This document shows, in pieces, positions 44,899 through 53,804 of a stretch of DNA of 64,000 nt. The stretch covers positions 1 to 64,000 of the forward strand of contig NZ_JALAHI010000110.1 of NCBI RefSeq assembly GCF_022711995.1, given 5' to 3'. The stretch's first letter is position 1. Every line of letters begins with the position of its first letter. The position numbers and the translations under genes are program-made. The notes under the pieces are model-generated. The model was not told the DNA's origin. It worked only from the letters and a program-made list of their open reading frames with translations, and made no database searches. This DNA comes from Enterococcus sp. (lineage in GTDB: Bacteria; Bacillota; Bacilli; Lactobacillales; Enterococcaceae).

Positions 44899-46725
44899 AT
44901 GGCACGAATACCTCAAACGATCATTGACGATATTCGAGAACGAAGCAATATTGTTGATATCGTTGGTCAGTACGTCCAGTTGAAGAAATCTGGAAAAAAC
45001 TATTTTGGCTTGTGTCCCTTCCACAACGAAAAGTCACCTTCGTTTTCTGTGGCAGAAGATAAGCAGATCTATCATTGTTTTGGCTGTGGCCGCGGTGGCA
45101 ATGTCTTTGGGTTTTTGCAAGAACTTGAGGGATTAAACTTTCCGGAAGCTGTCTTAAAAGTAGCGGAGATCAGTGACATTCCTTTAGATGAGCAATACAA
45201 ACAAACCGAAGCAATCGATGCTACTTCTTCTCAGCAAAACCAATTAATCGCGTTGCATGAAAAAGCTGCTGAAGTTTATCATCACATGCTAGTTAATACG
45301 GCTGCTGGGCAAGGCGCATTGGATTATTTGCTGGAACGCGGATTGACGATGGCGCTGATCGACGAATTTCAGATTGGGTTTGCGCCGAATGAGCGGGCCT
45401 TTCTGGAAAAAGTTTTTTTAAATGAACAAGCAAATGCGGCATTTTTCGCGGATACAGGTCTCTTTGTACAAAGAAATGATGGACAGCTTGCGGATCGATT
45501 TTATCAAAGAATCATGTTTCCGATTCGGAACCCCCAAGGAAAAACTATCGGGTTTTCTGGACGCTGGTTCCAAACGGAACAAGATGACGGTAAAGACCAG
45601 CCAAAGTATTTGAACAGTCCAGAAACACTGCTTTTCAATAAACGTGAGGTGCTTTTCAATTTTGATAAAGCACGACGATCGATCCGAAAAGAAGGACAAG
45701 TCTTTCTTTTTGAAGGGTTTATGGATGTGATCGCAGCGTGGCAGTCAGGGATCGAAAATGGCATCGCTTCGATGGGAACCAGTTTGACGAACCAGCAGAT
45801 TGCTAATATTGAACGTGTCGCCACGGAAGTGATTCTTTGTTACGATGGCGATGAGGCAGGAATCAATGCCACCAATCGTGGGATTGATCTTTTACAAGAA
45901 CATAGTCGCGTGAATGTCTCCGTCGTTCGAGTTCCTGAACGTTTGGATCCGGATGACTATGTGAGAAAGTATGGTACAGAAGCCTTTTTCAAACTGGCCA
46001 TGCATGGCAGAGAAACCGTCTTTGCTTTTAAGATGGACTATCATCGCGCCAATCGCAACTTGGCAAATGAAAAAGAACAGATTGATTATGTCCAAGAGGT
46101 CTTGCAAGAACTGCAGCACGTAGATTCCTTGCTAGAACAAGACCGATACTTGACACAACTCTCAACTGAATTTCATATCAGTCGAGAAACGTTGCAGTCG
46201 CAATTGCGTCAACTAAAACAGACGCAGCCGACCCCAATGCCTGCGCCGGTTCGTGAAGCAGTGAGTGTGGCACCGCCACCCCCACGACAGCAGCGGAAAA
46301 CACAGGTGGAAAAGGCAGAGGAGCTACTATTGTATCGTCTGTTTCATGACAACACGCTAAATCCACGGTTTAAAAGTACCGGTGTGGCGTTTATTCATGA
46401 CAAATACCAGCAACTCTATTTCTTATACGATGCGTATATGGAGACCGAAGAGCAATTTATCCTAGCAAAATTCTTGGATTTTTTGAAAGATGAACAAATG
46501 AAACAACAAGTGATCGAGATCGCTGATATCAACGCTTCTGAAGAAGGTACGGAACAAGAATTTCAGGATCTTCTGCAGGTATTTCGTAAGTCGGGCATTG
46601 CTGAAGAAATCAATCAAAAACGAATCCAGCAGCAAGAAGCACGACAAAAAGGAAACCAGCAATTGGAGTTGGAATTAGCAATTGCGATCATTGATTTGAC
46701 CAAACGGTTGAAACAAGCTAAATAG
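44899..46725 (+). CDS. dnaG: DNA primase
   Basis: 608 aa, makes RNA primers for replication. The N-terminal CHC2 zinc finger is CPFHNEKSPSFSVAEDKQIYHCFGCG. The TOPRIM catalytic core has VFLFEGFMDVIAAWQSG and CYDGDEAGINATNRG. The C-terminal helicase-binding domain is more variable, with a Pro/Gln-rich linker (about 440-460). The start is at ATG 44899 behind GGAGGTG. The next gene, rpoD, follows by 23 bp: the conserved macromolecular-synthesis operon pair. Confidence 0.97.
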   Translation: MARIPQTIIDDIRERSNIVDIVGQYVQLKKSGKNYFGLCPFHNEKSPSFSVAEDKQIYHCFGCGRGGNVFGFLQELEGLNFPEAVLKVAEISDIPLDEQYKQTEAIDATSSQQNQLIALHEKAAEVYHHMLVNTAAGQGALDYLLERGLTMALIDEFQIGFAPNERAFLEKVFLNEQANAAFFADTGLFVQRNDGQLADRFYQRIMFPIRNPQGKTIGFSGRWFQTEQDDGKDQPKYLNSPETLLFNKREVLFNFDKARRSIRKEGQVFLFEGFMDVIAAWQSGIENGIASMGTSLTNQQIANIERVATEVILCYDGDEAGINATNRGIDLLQEHSRVNVSVVRVPERLDPDDYVRKYGTEAFFKLAMHGRETVFAFKMDYHRANRNLANEKEQIDYVQEVLQELQHVDSLLEQDRYLTQLSTEFHISRETLQSQLRQLKQTQPTPMPAPVREAVSVAPPPPRQQRKTQVEKAEELLLYRLFHDNTLNPRFKSTGVAFIHDKYQQLYFLYDAYMETEEQFILAKFLDFLKDEQMKQQVIEIADINASEEGTEQEFQDLLQVFRKSGIAEEINQKRIQQQEARQKGNQQLELELAIAIIDLTKRLKQAK

Positions 46726-46748
46726 CGAACTGAAAGGGGCTTTCTTTC

Positions 46749-47855
46749 ATGGCAGAAGAAACAAAAAAAACATATGAAAAAGCTGTTGCCGAATTTATCA
46801 AAGAAAACAAACCAAAAGGACAAGTCGTGTATGACGAATTAACGAATCATTTAGCGACCCCTTATTCTTTAGATGCGGAAGCAATGGACAAACTGATCCA
46901 AAAACTGGAAGACTCAGGGATTAGTGTAGTAGATGAGAATGGGGAGCCTTCCGTTCATAGTCTGAAGAGCAATGAAAAACAGCAAGCAACACAACCGCAA
47001 GAAGATCTTTCTGCGCCTACGGGAGTGAAGATCAATGATCCGGTGCGGATGTATTTGAAAGAAATCGGCCGTGTGCCATTATTGACTGCTGAAGAAGAAG
47101 TAGCCCTTGCTTTAAAAATCGAAGAAGGCGACCAAGAAGCAAAACAACGGTTAGCCGAAGCCAACCTGCGACTTGTTGTAAGTATCGCAAAACGTTATGT
47201 TGGTCGTGGGATGCAATTCTTGGATTTGATCCAAGAAGGAAACATGGGACTGATGAAAGCTGTTGAAAAATTTGACTACCGCAAAGGATTCAAATTCTCG
47301 ACTTATGCTACTTGGTGGATTCGTCAAGCAATCACCCGTGCGATCGCTGACCAAGCTCGGACCATTCGGATTCCTGTCCATATGGTGGAAACCATCAATA
47401 AATTGATTCGGATCCAACGGCAATTACTGCAAGATCTAGGTCGGGAACCGACGCCGGAAGAAATCGGGGCAGAAATGGATCTCCCAACGGAAAAAGTTCG
47501 GGAAATCTTGAAAATCGCGCAAGAACCAGTGTCGTTAGAAACACCAATCGGTGAAGAAGACGATTCTCATCTAGGTGATTTCATTGAAGACCAAGATGCA
47601 ACCAGTCCAGCAGAACATGCGGCTTACGAATTGCTGAAAGAACAACTAGAAGACGTACTGGATACGTTGACCGACCGAGAAGAAAATGTTTTACGCTTGC
47701 GTTTTGGTATCGATGACGGCCGGACCCGGACGTTAGAAGAAGTCGGAAAAGTTTTTGGGGTAACCAGAGAACGGATTCGTCAGATCGAAGCAAAAGCGTT
47801 ACGTAAATTACGCCATCCTTCACGATCAAAACAATTAAAAGATTTTCTAGAATAA
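46749..47855 (+). CDS. rpoD: RNA polymerase primary sigma factor (SigA/RpoD)
   Basis: 368 aa. Region 1.1 is short; region 1.2 is [20 protein letters not shown]; region 2 is [57 protein letters not shown]. Region 3 is [10 protein letters not shown], and region 4 contains [32 protein letters not shown]. It directs housekeeping transcription. The length is standard for Firmicutes SigA. Confidence 0.98.
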   Translation: MAEETKKTYEKAVAEFIKENKPKGQVVYDELTNHLATPYSLDAEAMDKLIQKLEDSGISVVDENGEPSVHSLKSNEKQQATQPQEDLSAPTGVKINDPVRMYLKEIGRVPLLTAEEEVALALKIEEGDQEAKQRLAEANLRLVVSIAKRYVGRGMQFLDLIQEGNMGLMKAVEKFDYRKGFKFSTYATWWIRQAITRAIADQARTIRIPVHMVETINKLIRIQRQLLQDLGREPTPEEIGAEMDLPTEKVREILKIAQEPVSLETPIGEEDDSHLGDFIEDQDATSPAEHAAYELLKEQLEDVLDTLTDREENVLRLRFGIDDGRTRTLEEVGKVFGVTRERIRQIEAKALRKLRHPSRSKQLKDFLE

Positions 47856-47868
47856 AAATCGAGTAGCT

Positions 47869-47906
47869 AAGACTTTTCAAGGAGTGCTTCCTTGGAAAGT
47901 CTTTTT
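47869..47906 (+). terminator. dnaG-rpoD operon terminator
   Basis: AAGACTTTTCAAGG (47869-47882), 7-nt loop, CCTTGGAAAGTCTT (47890-47903), then T. Fully paired apart from wobble. A promoter-like TTGGAA/16 bp/TGATACAAT overlaps its 3' arm and may serve the next gene. Confidence 0.85.
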
Positions 47907-48173
47907 CTTGTGATACAATGGACCTTCATCCCCAAAGTCGTCAACTTAATAAAAACGTAACGAAGCAAGTGTTGGCTAATTGCCTTGAATATGATAAATT
48001 TAACTTTGTGAATCATTTACATGAAAGTGAATCATTTTGATGCGCAATTTTTTAATAGGAGCTGGAAGAAGCAACAGTTCTTGTCAGTGTTTCCTGCAAT
48101 AAAATGAAGCCTTTCAACGATGAAAAGACACCTGCTATAGCAGGTTTAAAATAAAAGGAGCAAATTCGAACAA
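47907..48173 (+). promoter_or_regulatory. Leader of the zinc-ribbon membrane protein gene
   Basis: No gene found. An extended -10 (TG-A-TACAAT, about 47913-47921) with -35 TTGGAA (about 47893) would start a transcript with a leader of about 250 nt. A short palindrome CCTGCTATAGCAGG lies near 48132-48145, just before the ribosome site, and could be a repressor site or RNA hairpin. Confidence 0.35.
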
Positions 48174-50207
48174 ATGATGAAAACATGTCCTCAATGTGGA
48201 TTTGAATCAATTGATGCACAAAAGAAATGTCCAAACTGCGGTTTTGAGTTTGTTGAAGAAACGGCTACCGATGAAGTAGTAGCTCAGACGGAGAAAGAAA
48301 TTCCTCAGATGGATGAAGAATTGTCTCATACAGAGGGAGAAGGATCCCTGACTCAGGAAGACCAAACGGAGAATGCCTCGAAGGAAAACGATGATATTCG
48401 CTGGTCGGAATTCAAAGACGTTCCGATAGGGGAATTAATTGAGCATTTTGAAGAGAAAAATGAAGCAGAGCTACCAGAGAACAATCCGTCAGAAAATGAC
48501 GAAGCAGCATCTGACCTAGAAGCTGAGTCAAAAGAAATTGAAGCGGCTGTAACAGAAGATTCACAAGAATTGAAAAACGTTGAATCGCAAGAATCAGAGC
48601 TGATTGAACAGACCACAGGTGAAGCAGCGGTGACAGCTGAAAATGGCAGTCAAGCGGAATCAGAAGAATCTGAATTAGAGAAAGCGGCATCAGAAAAAGA
48701 GCCACAAGCTAGCGAAGAAAGTTCGGAAGACTCGCTAGATGATTCAGCAGAGACAGCGGAAGAGCATGACTCGGCTATTTTGTCCGCTTATATCCAACAG
48801 CACAAGAATCCAGAAACTGAGGAGAAAACTACCGCCTCATTTACTTCTGAAAAGGTAGCGCCTGACCCAGTAGTTGAGCCACTGAATGAGGAACCAGTAG
48901 AAGTAGAAGATTCGCCAATGGAATCTGTGTCAGTCTCCGATACGGTAACTGATCCGGAACCAGAAATGCAGCAAGAAGCCGCTGAAACGAGTAGCGTGAC
49001 CGAAAAAGCGACACCTGAGACAGGGGCAAGTAAACCTAATCCGCAGCCTAAAAATAAAAAGTCGCGCAAAAAAATCTATGTCGCTGCGGCGGCACTGGTT
49101 CTAGTTTCTGCTGGTGGTTGGTATTACTATGAAGAAAATCAAATTCGTCAAGAACAAGCAGCAACAGCAAGTGCACTGGATAAGATCGAGACAGAACTCG
49201 CTGATTTTTATACGGACGACACACACGAATTTGTCAAATCAGATAAAACGACTGCTCAGCTGACAACTTTGACAGATCAACTCGCTAAGTATAAAACGGC
49301 AGATCGCTACGCTGATTTATTGACTCAATCAGAAGCCATCAAAGAAAAGTTGTCTGTTCTTGAAGAAATCAACGGCTATTTTACTCGTCCGGTGATCGTT
49401 GAGGACCAATTACAGGAGGTTTCTTTAAAAGAGCCTGCTGCTTTGAAAATGGAAAAAAGGACAGGGAATTCACCTTTTGATACCCTCGTTAATCAAGCAA
49501 TCGAGAAAGAGCAAAAAGAATACGCTCAGATCGAAGAAGTCCAAAATGCCGTCAAAAGCATGGTGGCGTTGAATAAAGATGGGGAACTTTCTGAAAAAGT
49601 TACGCGGAAAAACTATGATGAGTTAATGAAGAAAATTGATGCATTGTCGATTGCTTCATTAAAAGAAACGTTGACTGCTGAAATGGCGCCTATCGATTCC
49701 GCACTTAAAAAGCGAGAAGCCGCAGCGAAGGCTGCTGAAGAGAAAGCTGCTCAAGAAGCAGCTATCCAAGCAGAAAAAGAGGCCGCTGTTCAAGAAACAG
49801 CTCCAGCAAACAATGGGAATACCACTGTTCAAAACAATGGGCAATCTTCGGAAGAAGACTATGTCTTAGCACCAAATACGCCGACCAACACGAATAATCA
49901 ACCAATCATTCCGGCTCGTGAAAGTGATTTGGCGGATTCTAGTAATCCGGCATGGAATTGGGCACCTGGTGTCCAAGAGAAAATCATTGCTACGGCAATT
50001 GCTCGCGGCTATGTCGTTGAAGGAGGGTATACCTTTGAACGCGTGCGAATCGTGAATGGGGAAGGGTACTATAACTTTTATGCCACGAATAACCAAGGTT
50101 CCTTGTTGAAAGGAACTAGTGATTCTGCTTTGCCAATGTACCTCTTTACGGTCAACTGCAAAACAGGGTATTTCCGCGGCAATGGGAATGATCATACGAT
50201 TCGTTAA
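48174..50207 (+). CDS. Zinc-ribbon, single-pass membrane protein of unknown function
   Basis: 677 aa. An N-terminal double-CxxC zinc ribbon (CPQCGFESIDAQKKCPNCGFEF, residues 5-26) leads to about 270 residues of acidic, Glu/Ser-rich disordered sequence. One transmembrane helix follows (about 300-318, YVAAAALVLVSAGGWYY), then an external coiled-coil region (about 320-540, with an Ala/Glu/Lys-rich stretch), a linker rich in Asn/Thr/Pro, and a C-terminal domain ending in YFRGNGNDHTIR. Gram-positive zinc-ribbon proteins with this layout (for example TcaA-like) are linked to cell-envelope stress and antibiotic susceptibility, but the family here is not established. Confidence 0.8.
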   Translation: MMKTCPQCGFESIDAQKKCPNCGFEFVEETATDEVVAQTEKEIPQMDEELSHTEGEGSLTQEDQTENASKENDDIRWSEFKDVPIGELIEHFEEKNEAELPENNPSENDEAASDLEAESKEIEAAVTEDSQELKNVESQESELIEQTTGEAAVTAENGSQAESEESELEKAASEKEPQASEESSEDSLDDSAETAEEHDSAILSAYIQQHKNPETEEKTTASFTSEKVAPDPVVEPLNEEPVEVEDSPMESVSVSDTVTDPEPEMQQEAAETSSVTEKATPETGASKPNPQPKNKKSRKKIYVAAAALVLVSAGGWYYYEENQIRQEQAATASALDKIETELADFYTDDTHEFVKSDKTTAQLTTLTDQLAKYKTADRYADLLTQSEAIKEKLSVLEEINGYFTRPVIVEDQLQEVSLKEPAALKMEKRTGNSPFDTLVNQAIEKEQKEYAQIEEVQNAVKSMVALNKDGELSEKVTRKNYDELMKKIDALSIASLKETLTAEMAPIDSALKKREAAAKAAEEKAAQEAAIQAEKEAAVQETAPANNGNTTVQNNGQSSEEDYVLAPNTPTNTNNQPIIPARESDLADSSNPAWNWAPGVQEKIIATAIARGYVVEGGYTFERVRIVNGEGYYNFYATNNQGSLLKGTSDSALPMYLFTVNCKTGYFRGNGNDHTIR

Positions 50208-50266
50208 CATTTAGGTTTAGAAAGTTTTCAGGACAATTACATTATTGAATCAAAAACAGCTTGTTT

Positions 50267-50322
50267 CTCCTCCGGCTTTTCGATATGATGGATGATAATC
50301 AATCGGAAACGGAGGTTTTTTT
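50267..50322 (+). terminator. Terminator-like hairpin containing the azlC ribosome site
   Basis: CCTCCG-GC-TTTTCGAT (50269-50284) pairs with ATCGGAAACGGAGG (50302-50315): 14 bp with a 2-nt bulge and one wobble, loop of 17 nt, then seven T. The 3' arm holds the GGAGG used by azlC, so it can end the upstream transcript or hide the azlC ribosome site. Confidence 0.6.
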
Positions 50323-50323
50323 G

Positions 50324-51031
50324 TTGCAGAAAATTGAGAGATATGAACAGTTTAGTGATGGAGTCATTGCCTGTATTCCAACGATTCTCGGCTATTTAGG
50401 CATTGGTTTTGCGATGGGGGTCGTGGGAAAAGGGATCGGTTTGACTGTTGTTGAAGTCCTGCTAATGTCGATTATTGTCTATGCTGGAAGTGCCCAGTTT
50501 ATCATCTGCGCTCTTTTGGCTATTCAAGCACCGTTGACATCGATTGTTGCCACAGTTTTCTTAGTGAACTTACGCCATTTTTTGATGAGTTTATCGGTGG
50601 CACCTTATTTCCGTTCTGCTTCATTATTGTCAGGGATTGGCATTGGCACATTATTGACCGATGAATCCTACGGGGTTTTAACGACAGCATTGCAACAAGA
50701 CAAACCGATCACTACCCGATGGACCCATGGATTGAATGTTATGGCCTATTTAAGTTGGATCTTTGCCACATTTTTGGGGGCGTTATTAGGGTCATATATT
50801 CCGGATCCGGAAGCGTTGGGATTGGACTTTGCGTTAGTTGCTATGTTTGTCGGCTTATTCCTTTTTCAAGTAGAGATGCCTTTAAAAAAGAAGACCAAGC
50901 AGACGTTGCTTGTGCTGGCCGCCGTGGTCCTTTCTTTGGTCCTGTTTATGCGAATCTCAACAGCTGAAGTTGCTGTGATCGCTGCCACGTTGATCGGTTG
51001 TTTGGTAGGGACGGTGACACATCATGATTGA
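50324..51031 (+). CDS. azlC: Branched-chain amino acid exporter large subunit AzlC
   Basis: 235 aa, several transmembrane helices, with the family pattern CIPTILGYLGIGFAMGVVGKGIGLTVVEVLLMSIIVYAGSAQF and FLVNLRHFLMSLSVAPYF. Start choice: no ATG is well placed; GGAGG (50311-50315) is 8 bases before TTG 50324 and 5 before TTG 50321, so a TTG start is likely. It overlaps azlD by 8 bp and exports branched-chain amino acids or analogues with it. Confidence 0.88.
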   Translation: MQKIERYEQFSDGVIACIPTILGYLGIGFAMGVVGKGIGLTVVEVLLMSIIVYAGSAQFIICALLAIQAPLTSIVATVFLVNLRHFLMSLSVAPYFRSASLLSGIGIGTLLTDESYGVLTTALQQDKPITTRWTHGLNVMAYLSWIFATFLGALLGSYIPDPEALGLDFALVAMFVGLFLFQVEMPLKKKTKQTLLVLAAVVLSLVLFMRISTAEVAVIAATLIGCLVGTVTHHD

Positions 51032-51341
51032 TTTTGTTATACTGATGTTAGCTTGTGGTGTCGTTACTTGGGTACCACGGGTTTTACCGTTTTTATTTTC
51101 GAAAAAATTAGTTTTTCCCGAAAAATTTACGATCTTCCTAAGCTATTTGCCCCTTTGCATTCTTGGTGCATTGCTTATCCAAAATCTATTGGTTTTTCGT
51201 GAAGGGCAGTTTCCGTTGCTTAAAGTCAAAGAGACTATCGCTTGTTTGCCAGCACTGGCAGTGGGCTATTACACAAAAGATTTGATGAAGATTGTTGTCA
51301 CTGGTGTTCTTACAATGGCTGTGATTCGATTCTTTTTCTAG
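51024..51341 (+). CDS. azlD: Branched-chain amino acid exporter small subunit AzlD
   Basis: 105 aa, three to four transmembrane helices, with typical VTWVPRVLPFLF and FLSYLPLCILGALLIQNLL. Overlapping start with azlC, as in other AzlCD pairs. Small-subunit length is normal. Confidence 0.88.
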   Translation: MIDFVILMLACGVVTWVPRVLPFLFSKKLVFPEKFTIFLSYLPLCILGALLIQNLLVFREGQFPLLKVKETIACLPALAVGYYTKDLMKIVVTGVLTMAVIRFFF

Positions 51342-51366
51342 TAAATCATTTCTAAGGAGAGAAAAA

Positions 51367-52230
51367 ATGAAAGACTTATTAGCATCCGTGTTTAGCGGAT
51401 TGATCATTGATGAAAATGATCAAAATTACTTTGTACAAAAAAATGGACTGACGTTCCGCTTATCAAAAGCGGAAGGGGAGCACCATTTAGGAGAAGCCGT
51501 TGAAGGATTTGGTTACCAGAACCAAAAGCAAGAGCTTGTCATGACAACAGAGATTCCTAAAAGCCGCCAAGGGCATTACGCTTTTGGAACGGTTACGGAC
51601 AGTCGCCGGGATCTAGGTGTCTTTGTTGATATTGGTCTTAAAGACAAAGATATGGTGGTCTCGTTAGATGAATTGCCTACGATGCGGGAACTTTGGCCAA
51701 AGAAAGGCGATCGATTGATGGTTAGCTTGACAGTGGACGAAAAAGACCGGATCTGGGCCTCATTAGCGGATGAAAAGATTTTCAAAGCATTGAGTAAACG
51801 CGGCTCGGAAACACTGAAAAATGCCGACATCACAGGGACCGTCTACCGCTTGAAACTTGCGGGAACTTACGTACTGACAGAGGATTTCTATATCGGTTTT
51901 ATCCATCCTTCTGAGAGATACCAAGAACCTCGTTTAGGGGAAGTTGTCTCAGGCCGAGTGATTGGTGTTCGTCCGGATGGCGTTCTGAATTTATCATTGA
52001 AGCCTCGTGCGTATGAAGCCATCTCAAATGATGCGGCGATGATTATGACCTTCTTGGATCGAGCAGCTGACCATCGCATCCCATTTACCGATAAGTCTAC
52101 ACCAGAAGAGATTCTGCAAACATTCGGTATCAGCAAAGGACAGTTTAAACGAGCAATTGGTACCTTGATGAAGCAACGTTTAGTGGAACAAAAAGATGGT
52201 TTCACCATCAAAGTCGAAAAATCCAATTGA
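51367..52230 (+). CDS. cvfB: S1-domain RNA-binding protein CvfB
   Basis: 287 aa, with three S1-like OB folds and a C-terminal winged helix. Seen: GHYAFGTVTDSRRDLGVFVDIGLKDKDMVVSLDELP, then GEVVSGRVIGVRPDGVLNLSLKPRAYE, and the wHTH KSTPEEILQTFGISKGQFKRAIGTLMKQ. In staphylococci it affects virulence gene expression by binding RNA. ATG 51367 is behind AAGGAGAG. The genome neighbourhood (next to fur-xerD-scpAB) is conserved in related bacteria. Confidence 0.9.
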   Translation: MKDLLASVFSGLIIDENDQNYFVQKNGLTFRLSKAEGEHHLGEAVEGFGYQNQKQELVMTTEIPKSRQGHYAFGTVTDSRRDLGVFVDIGLKDKDMVVSLDELPTMRELWPKKGDRLMVSLTVDEKDRIWASLADEKIFKALSKRGSETLKNADITGTVYRLKLAGTYVLTEDFYIGFIHPSERYQEPRLGEVVSGRVIGVRPDGVLNLSLKPRAYEAISNDAAMIMTFLDRAADHRIPFTDKSTPEEILQTFGISKGQFKRAIGTLMKQRLVEQKDGFTIKVEKSN

Positions 52231-52258
52231 GAATACTTGTATCTTTTCTCATTCTAAT

Positions 52259-52316
52259 TTATAATGATTACAATATTAATCGAGAATTATTTCTCGCTAA
52301 ATTAGAATTGTTATAA
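52259..52316 (+). promoter_or_regulatory. Two Per/Fur-box-like operators before fur
   Basis: TTATAATGATTACAA (52259-52273) and TTAGAATTGTTATAA (52302-52316) each match the PerR consensus TTANAATNATTNTAA at all but one fixed position, and match the Fur 7-1-7 box less well. Between them is a small hairpin, CGAGAA/TTCTCG (52281-52296). Autoregulation of the fur-family gene is likely. Confidence 0.65.
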
Positions 52317-52339
52317 ATTAGCGATGTATGGAGGAACGC

Positions 52340-52810
52340 ATGAATACAACTGCTGCTTTAAAAAAGACGAAAAAACAGCTTCATGAATCGGGCTTTAAAT
52401 TGACTCCGCAACGAGAAGCAACCTTATTGGTTCTCTTAGAAAATGAGAAAGATCATTTATCCGCAGAAGAAATTTTCTTTTTTGTACGTAAGAAAAGTCC
52501 AGAAATCGGATTGGCGACCGTTTATCGTACGCTGGAAATTTTGACGGATCTAAAAATCGTAGATAAAGTAAGTTTTAATGACGGCGTTTCTCGTTACGAT
52601 CTGCGTAAAGAAGGAGCAAAGCATTTCCATCACCATCTGCTTTGCCTAGAGTGCGGGAGTATAGAAGAAGTAGAAGAAGATCTGCTGACTGGTGTGGAAG
52701 ATATCGTAGAGAAAAAATACCATTTTCTCGTCAAAGATCATCGATTGACCTTTCACGGTGTTTGTCAAAAGTGTCAGGCGAAACATGCAACAAAGTTGAG
52801 TGAAGCGTAA
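52340..52810 (+). CDS. fur: Ferric uptake regulator Fur
   Basis: 156 aa. The winged-helix DNA-binding half has GFKLTPQREATLLVLLENEKDHLSAEEI and GLATVYRTLEIL. The dimer/metal half has DGVSRYDLRKEGAKHFHHHLLCLECGSIEEVEED, with structural zinc pairs CLEC and CQKC. The sequence is closest to Bacillus-type Fur rather than PerR or Zur. ATG 52340 is behind GGAGG; an in-frame ATG at 52328 lies on the ribosome site itself. Represses iron uptake genes when Fe2+ is bound. Confidence 0.9.
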   Translation: MNTTAALKKTKKQLHESGFKLTPQREATLLVLLENEKDHLSAEEIFFFVRKKSPEIGLATVYRTLEILTDLKIVDKVSFNDGVSRYDLRKEGAKHFHHHLLCLECGSIEEVEEDLLTGVEDIVEKKYHFLVKDHRLTFHGVCQKCQAKHATKLSEA

Positions 52811-52829
52811 CTGCTCCTCAACTTTTTTT
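52793..52829 (+). terminator. fur terminator
   Basis: AAGTTGAG (52793-52800) pairs with CTCAACTT (52817-52824), followed by T. The 5' arm lies inside the last codons of fur. Confidence 0.75.
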
Positions 52830-52899
52830 GTGGGGCAACTACTATCATATCAAGCTTTAATTTGTTATGATAAAGAAGTTGAAAGTAGGGGGGACGTGT

Positions 52900-53790
52900 A
52901 TGAAAGAACAGATCATCGATTATTTGCATTATCTGACGATTGAACGAGGATTATCACAAAATACTCGCAAAAGCTATGAGCGCGACCTAGAGCAATACCT
53001 TACATTTTTGACAAAACAGCAAGTCAGTGATTGGCAAGCTGTGGATCGTGTGCTGATTCTCTCTTTTTTGCAGCAACTGCAGCAATCTGGGAAATCTTCA
53101 GCGACCATTATTCGGATGGTGTCTAGTTTGAGAAGGTTTCACCAATTTCTCCGGCAAGAACGCTTTACGGATCATGATCCTATGCAGCACATCGATTCCC
53201 CGAAAAAACAACAGAAACTGCCTGATACATTGAGCCTTTCCGAAGTGGAGCGCTTGATTGAGACACCGGATACCAAAGAAGTATTGGGGATCCGTGACCG
53301 AGCCATCTTAGAAGTGATGTATGCTACCGGACTACGGGTCAGTGAATTGATTGGCTTACAGCTAAAAGACCTTCATTTAAGTATGGGTCTGTTGCAGACG
53401 ACAGGAAAAGGGGACAAAGAACGAATCGTTCCTTTAGGTGATCTGGCAATTCAGTGGATCGAGACATACTTGGAAGAAGCGCGTCCTTTTTTGACCCGGA
53501 AACATCCGGAAGAGAGTCATCTTTTTGTCAATAATCATGGGAGACAGCTTTCTCGTCAAGGAATCTGGAAAAATTTAAAAGCCCTCGTGCGTAAGGCAGG
53601 CATTACCAAAAATGTCACCCCTCATACGCTAAGACATAGTTTTGCCACCCATTTGTTGGAAAATGGTGCCGATTTGCGTACCGTTCAAGAACTATTAGGG
53701 CATGCAGATATATCCACGACACAGATCTATACTCATATTACGAAAAAGCGGATGACGAAAGTGTATAAGCAGCACTTTCCTCGTGCCTAG
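52900..53790 (+). CDS. xerD: Site-specific tyrosine recombinase XerD
   Basis: 296 aa. The N-terminal SAM-like domain (about 1-90) is followed by the catalytic domain with ATGLRVSEL (Arg), HTLRHSFATH (His and Arg), GHADISTTQIYTH and nucleophile Y277. With XerC it resolves chromosome dimers. ATG 52900 follows AGTAGGGGGG; an upstream in-frame start adds 11 unneeded residues. First gene of the xerD-scpA-scpB-rluB group. Confidence 0.96.
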   Translation: MKEQIIDYLHYLTIERGLSQNTRKSYERDLEQYLTFLTKQQVSDWQAVDRVLILSFLQQLQQSGKSSATIIRMVSSLRRFHQFLRQERFTDHDPMQHIDSPKKQQKLPDTLSLSEVERLIETPDTKEVLGIRDRAILEVMYATGLRVSELIGLQLKDLHLSMGLLQTTGKGDKERIVPLGDLAIQWIETYLEEARPFLTRKHPEESHLFVNNHGRQLSRQGIWKNLKALVRKAGITKNVTPHTLRHSFATHLLENGADLRTVQELLGHADISTTQIYTHITKKRMTKVYKQHFPRA

Positions 53791-53804
53791 AAATAGAGGA
53801 AGAC

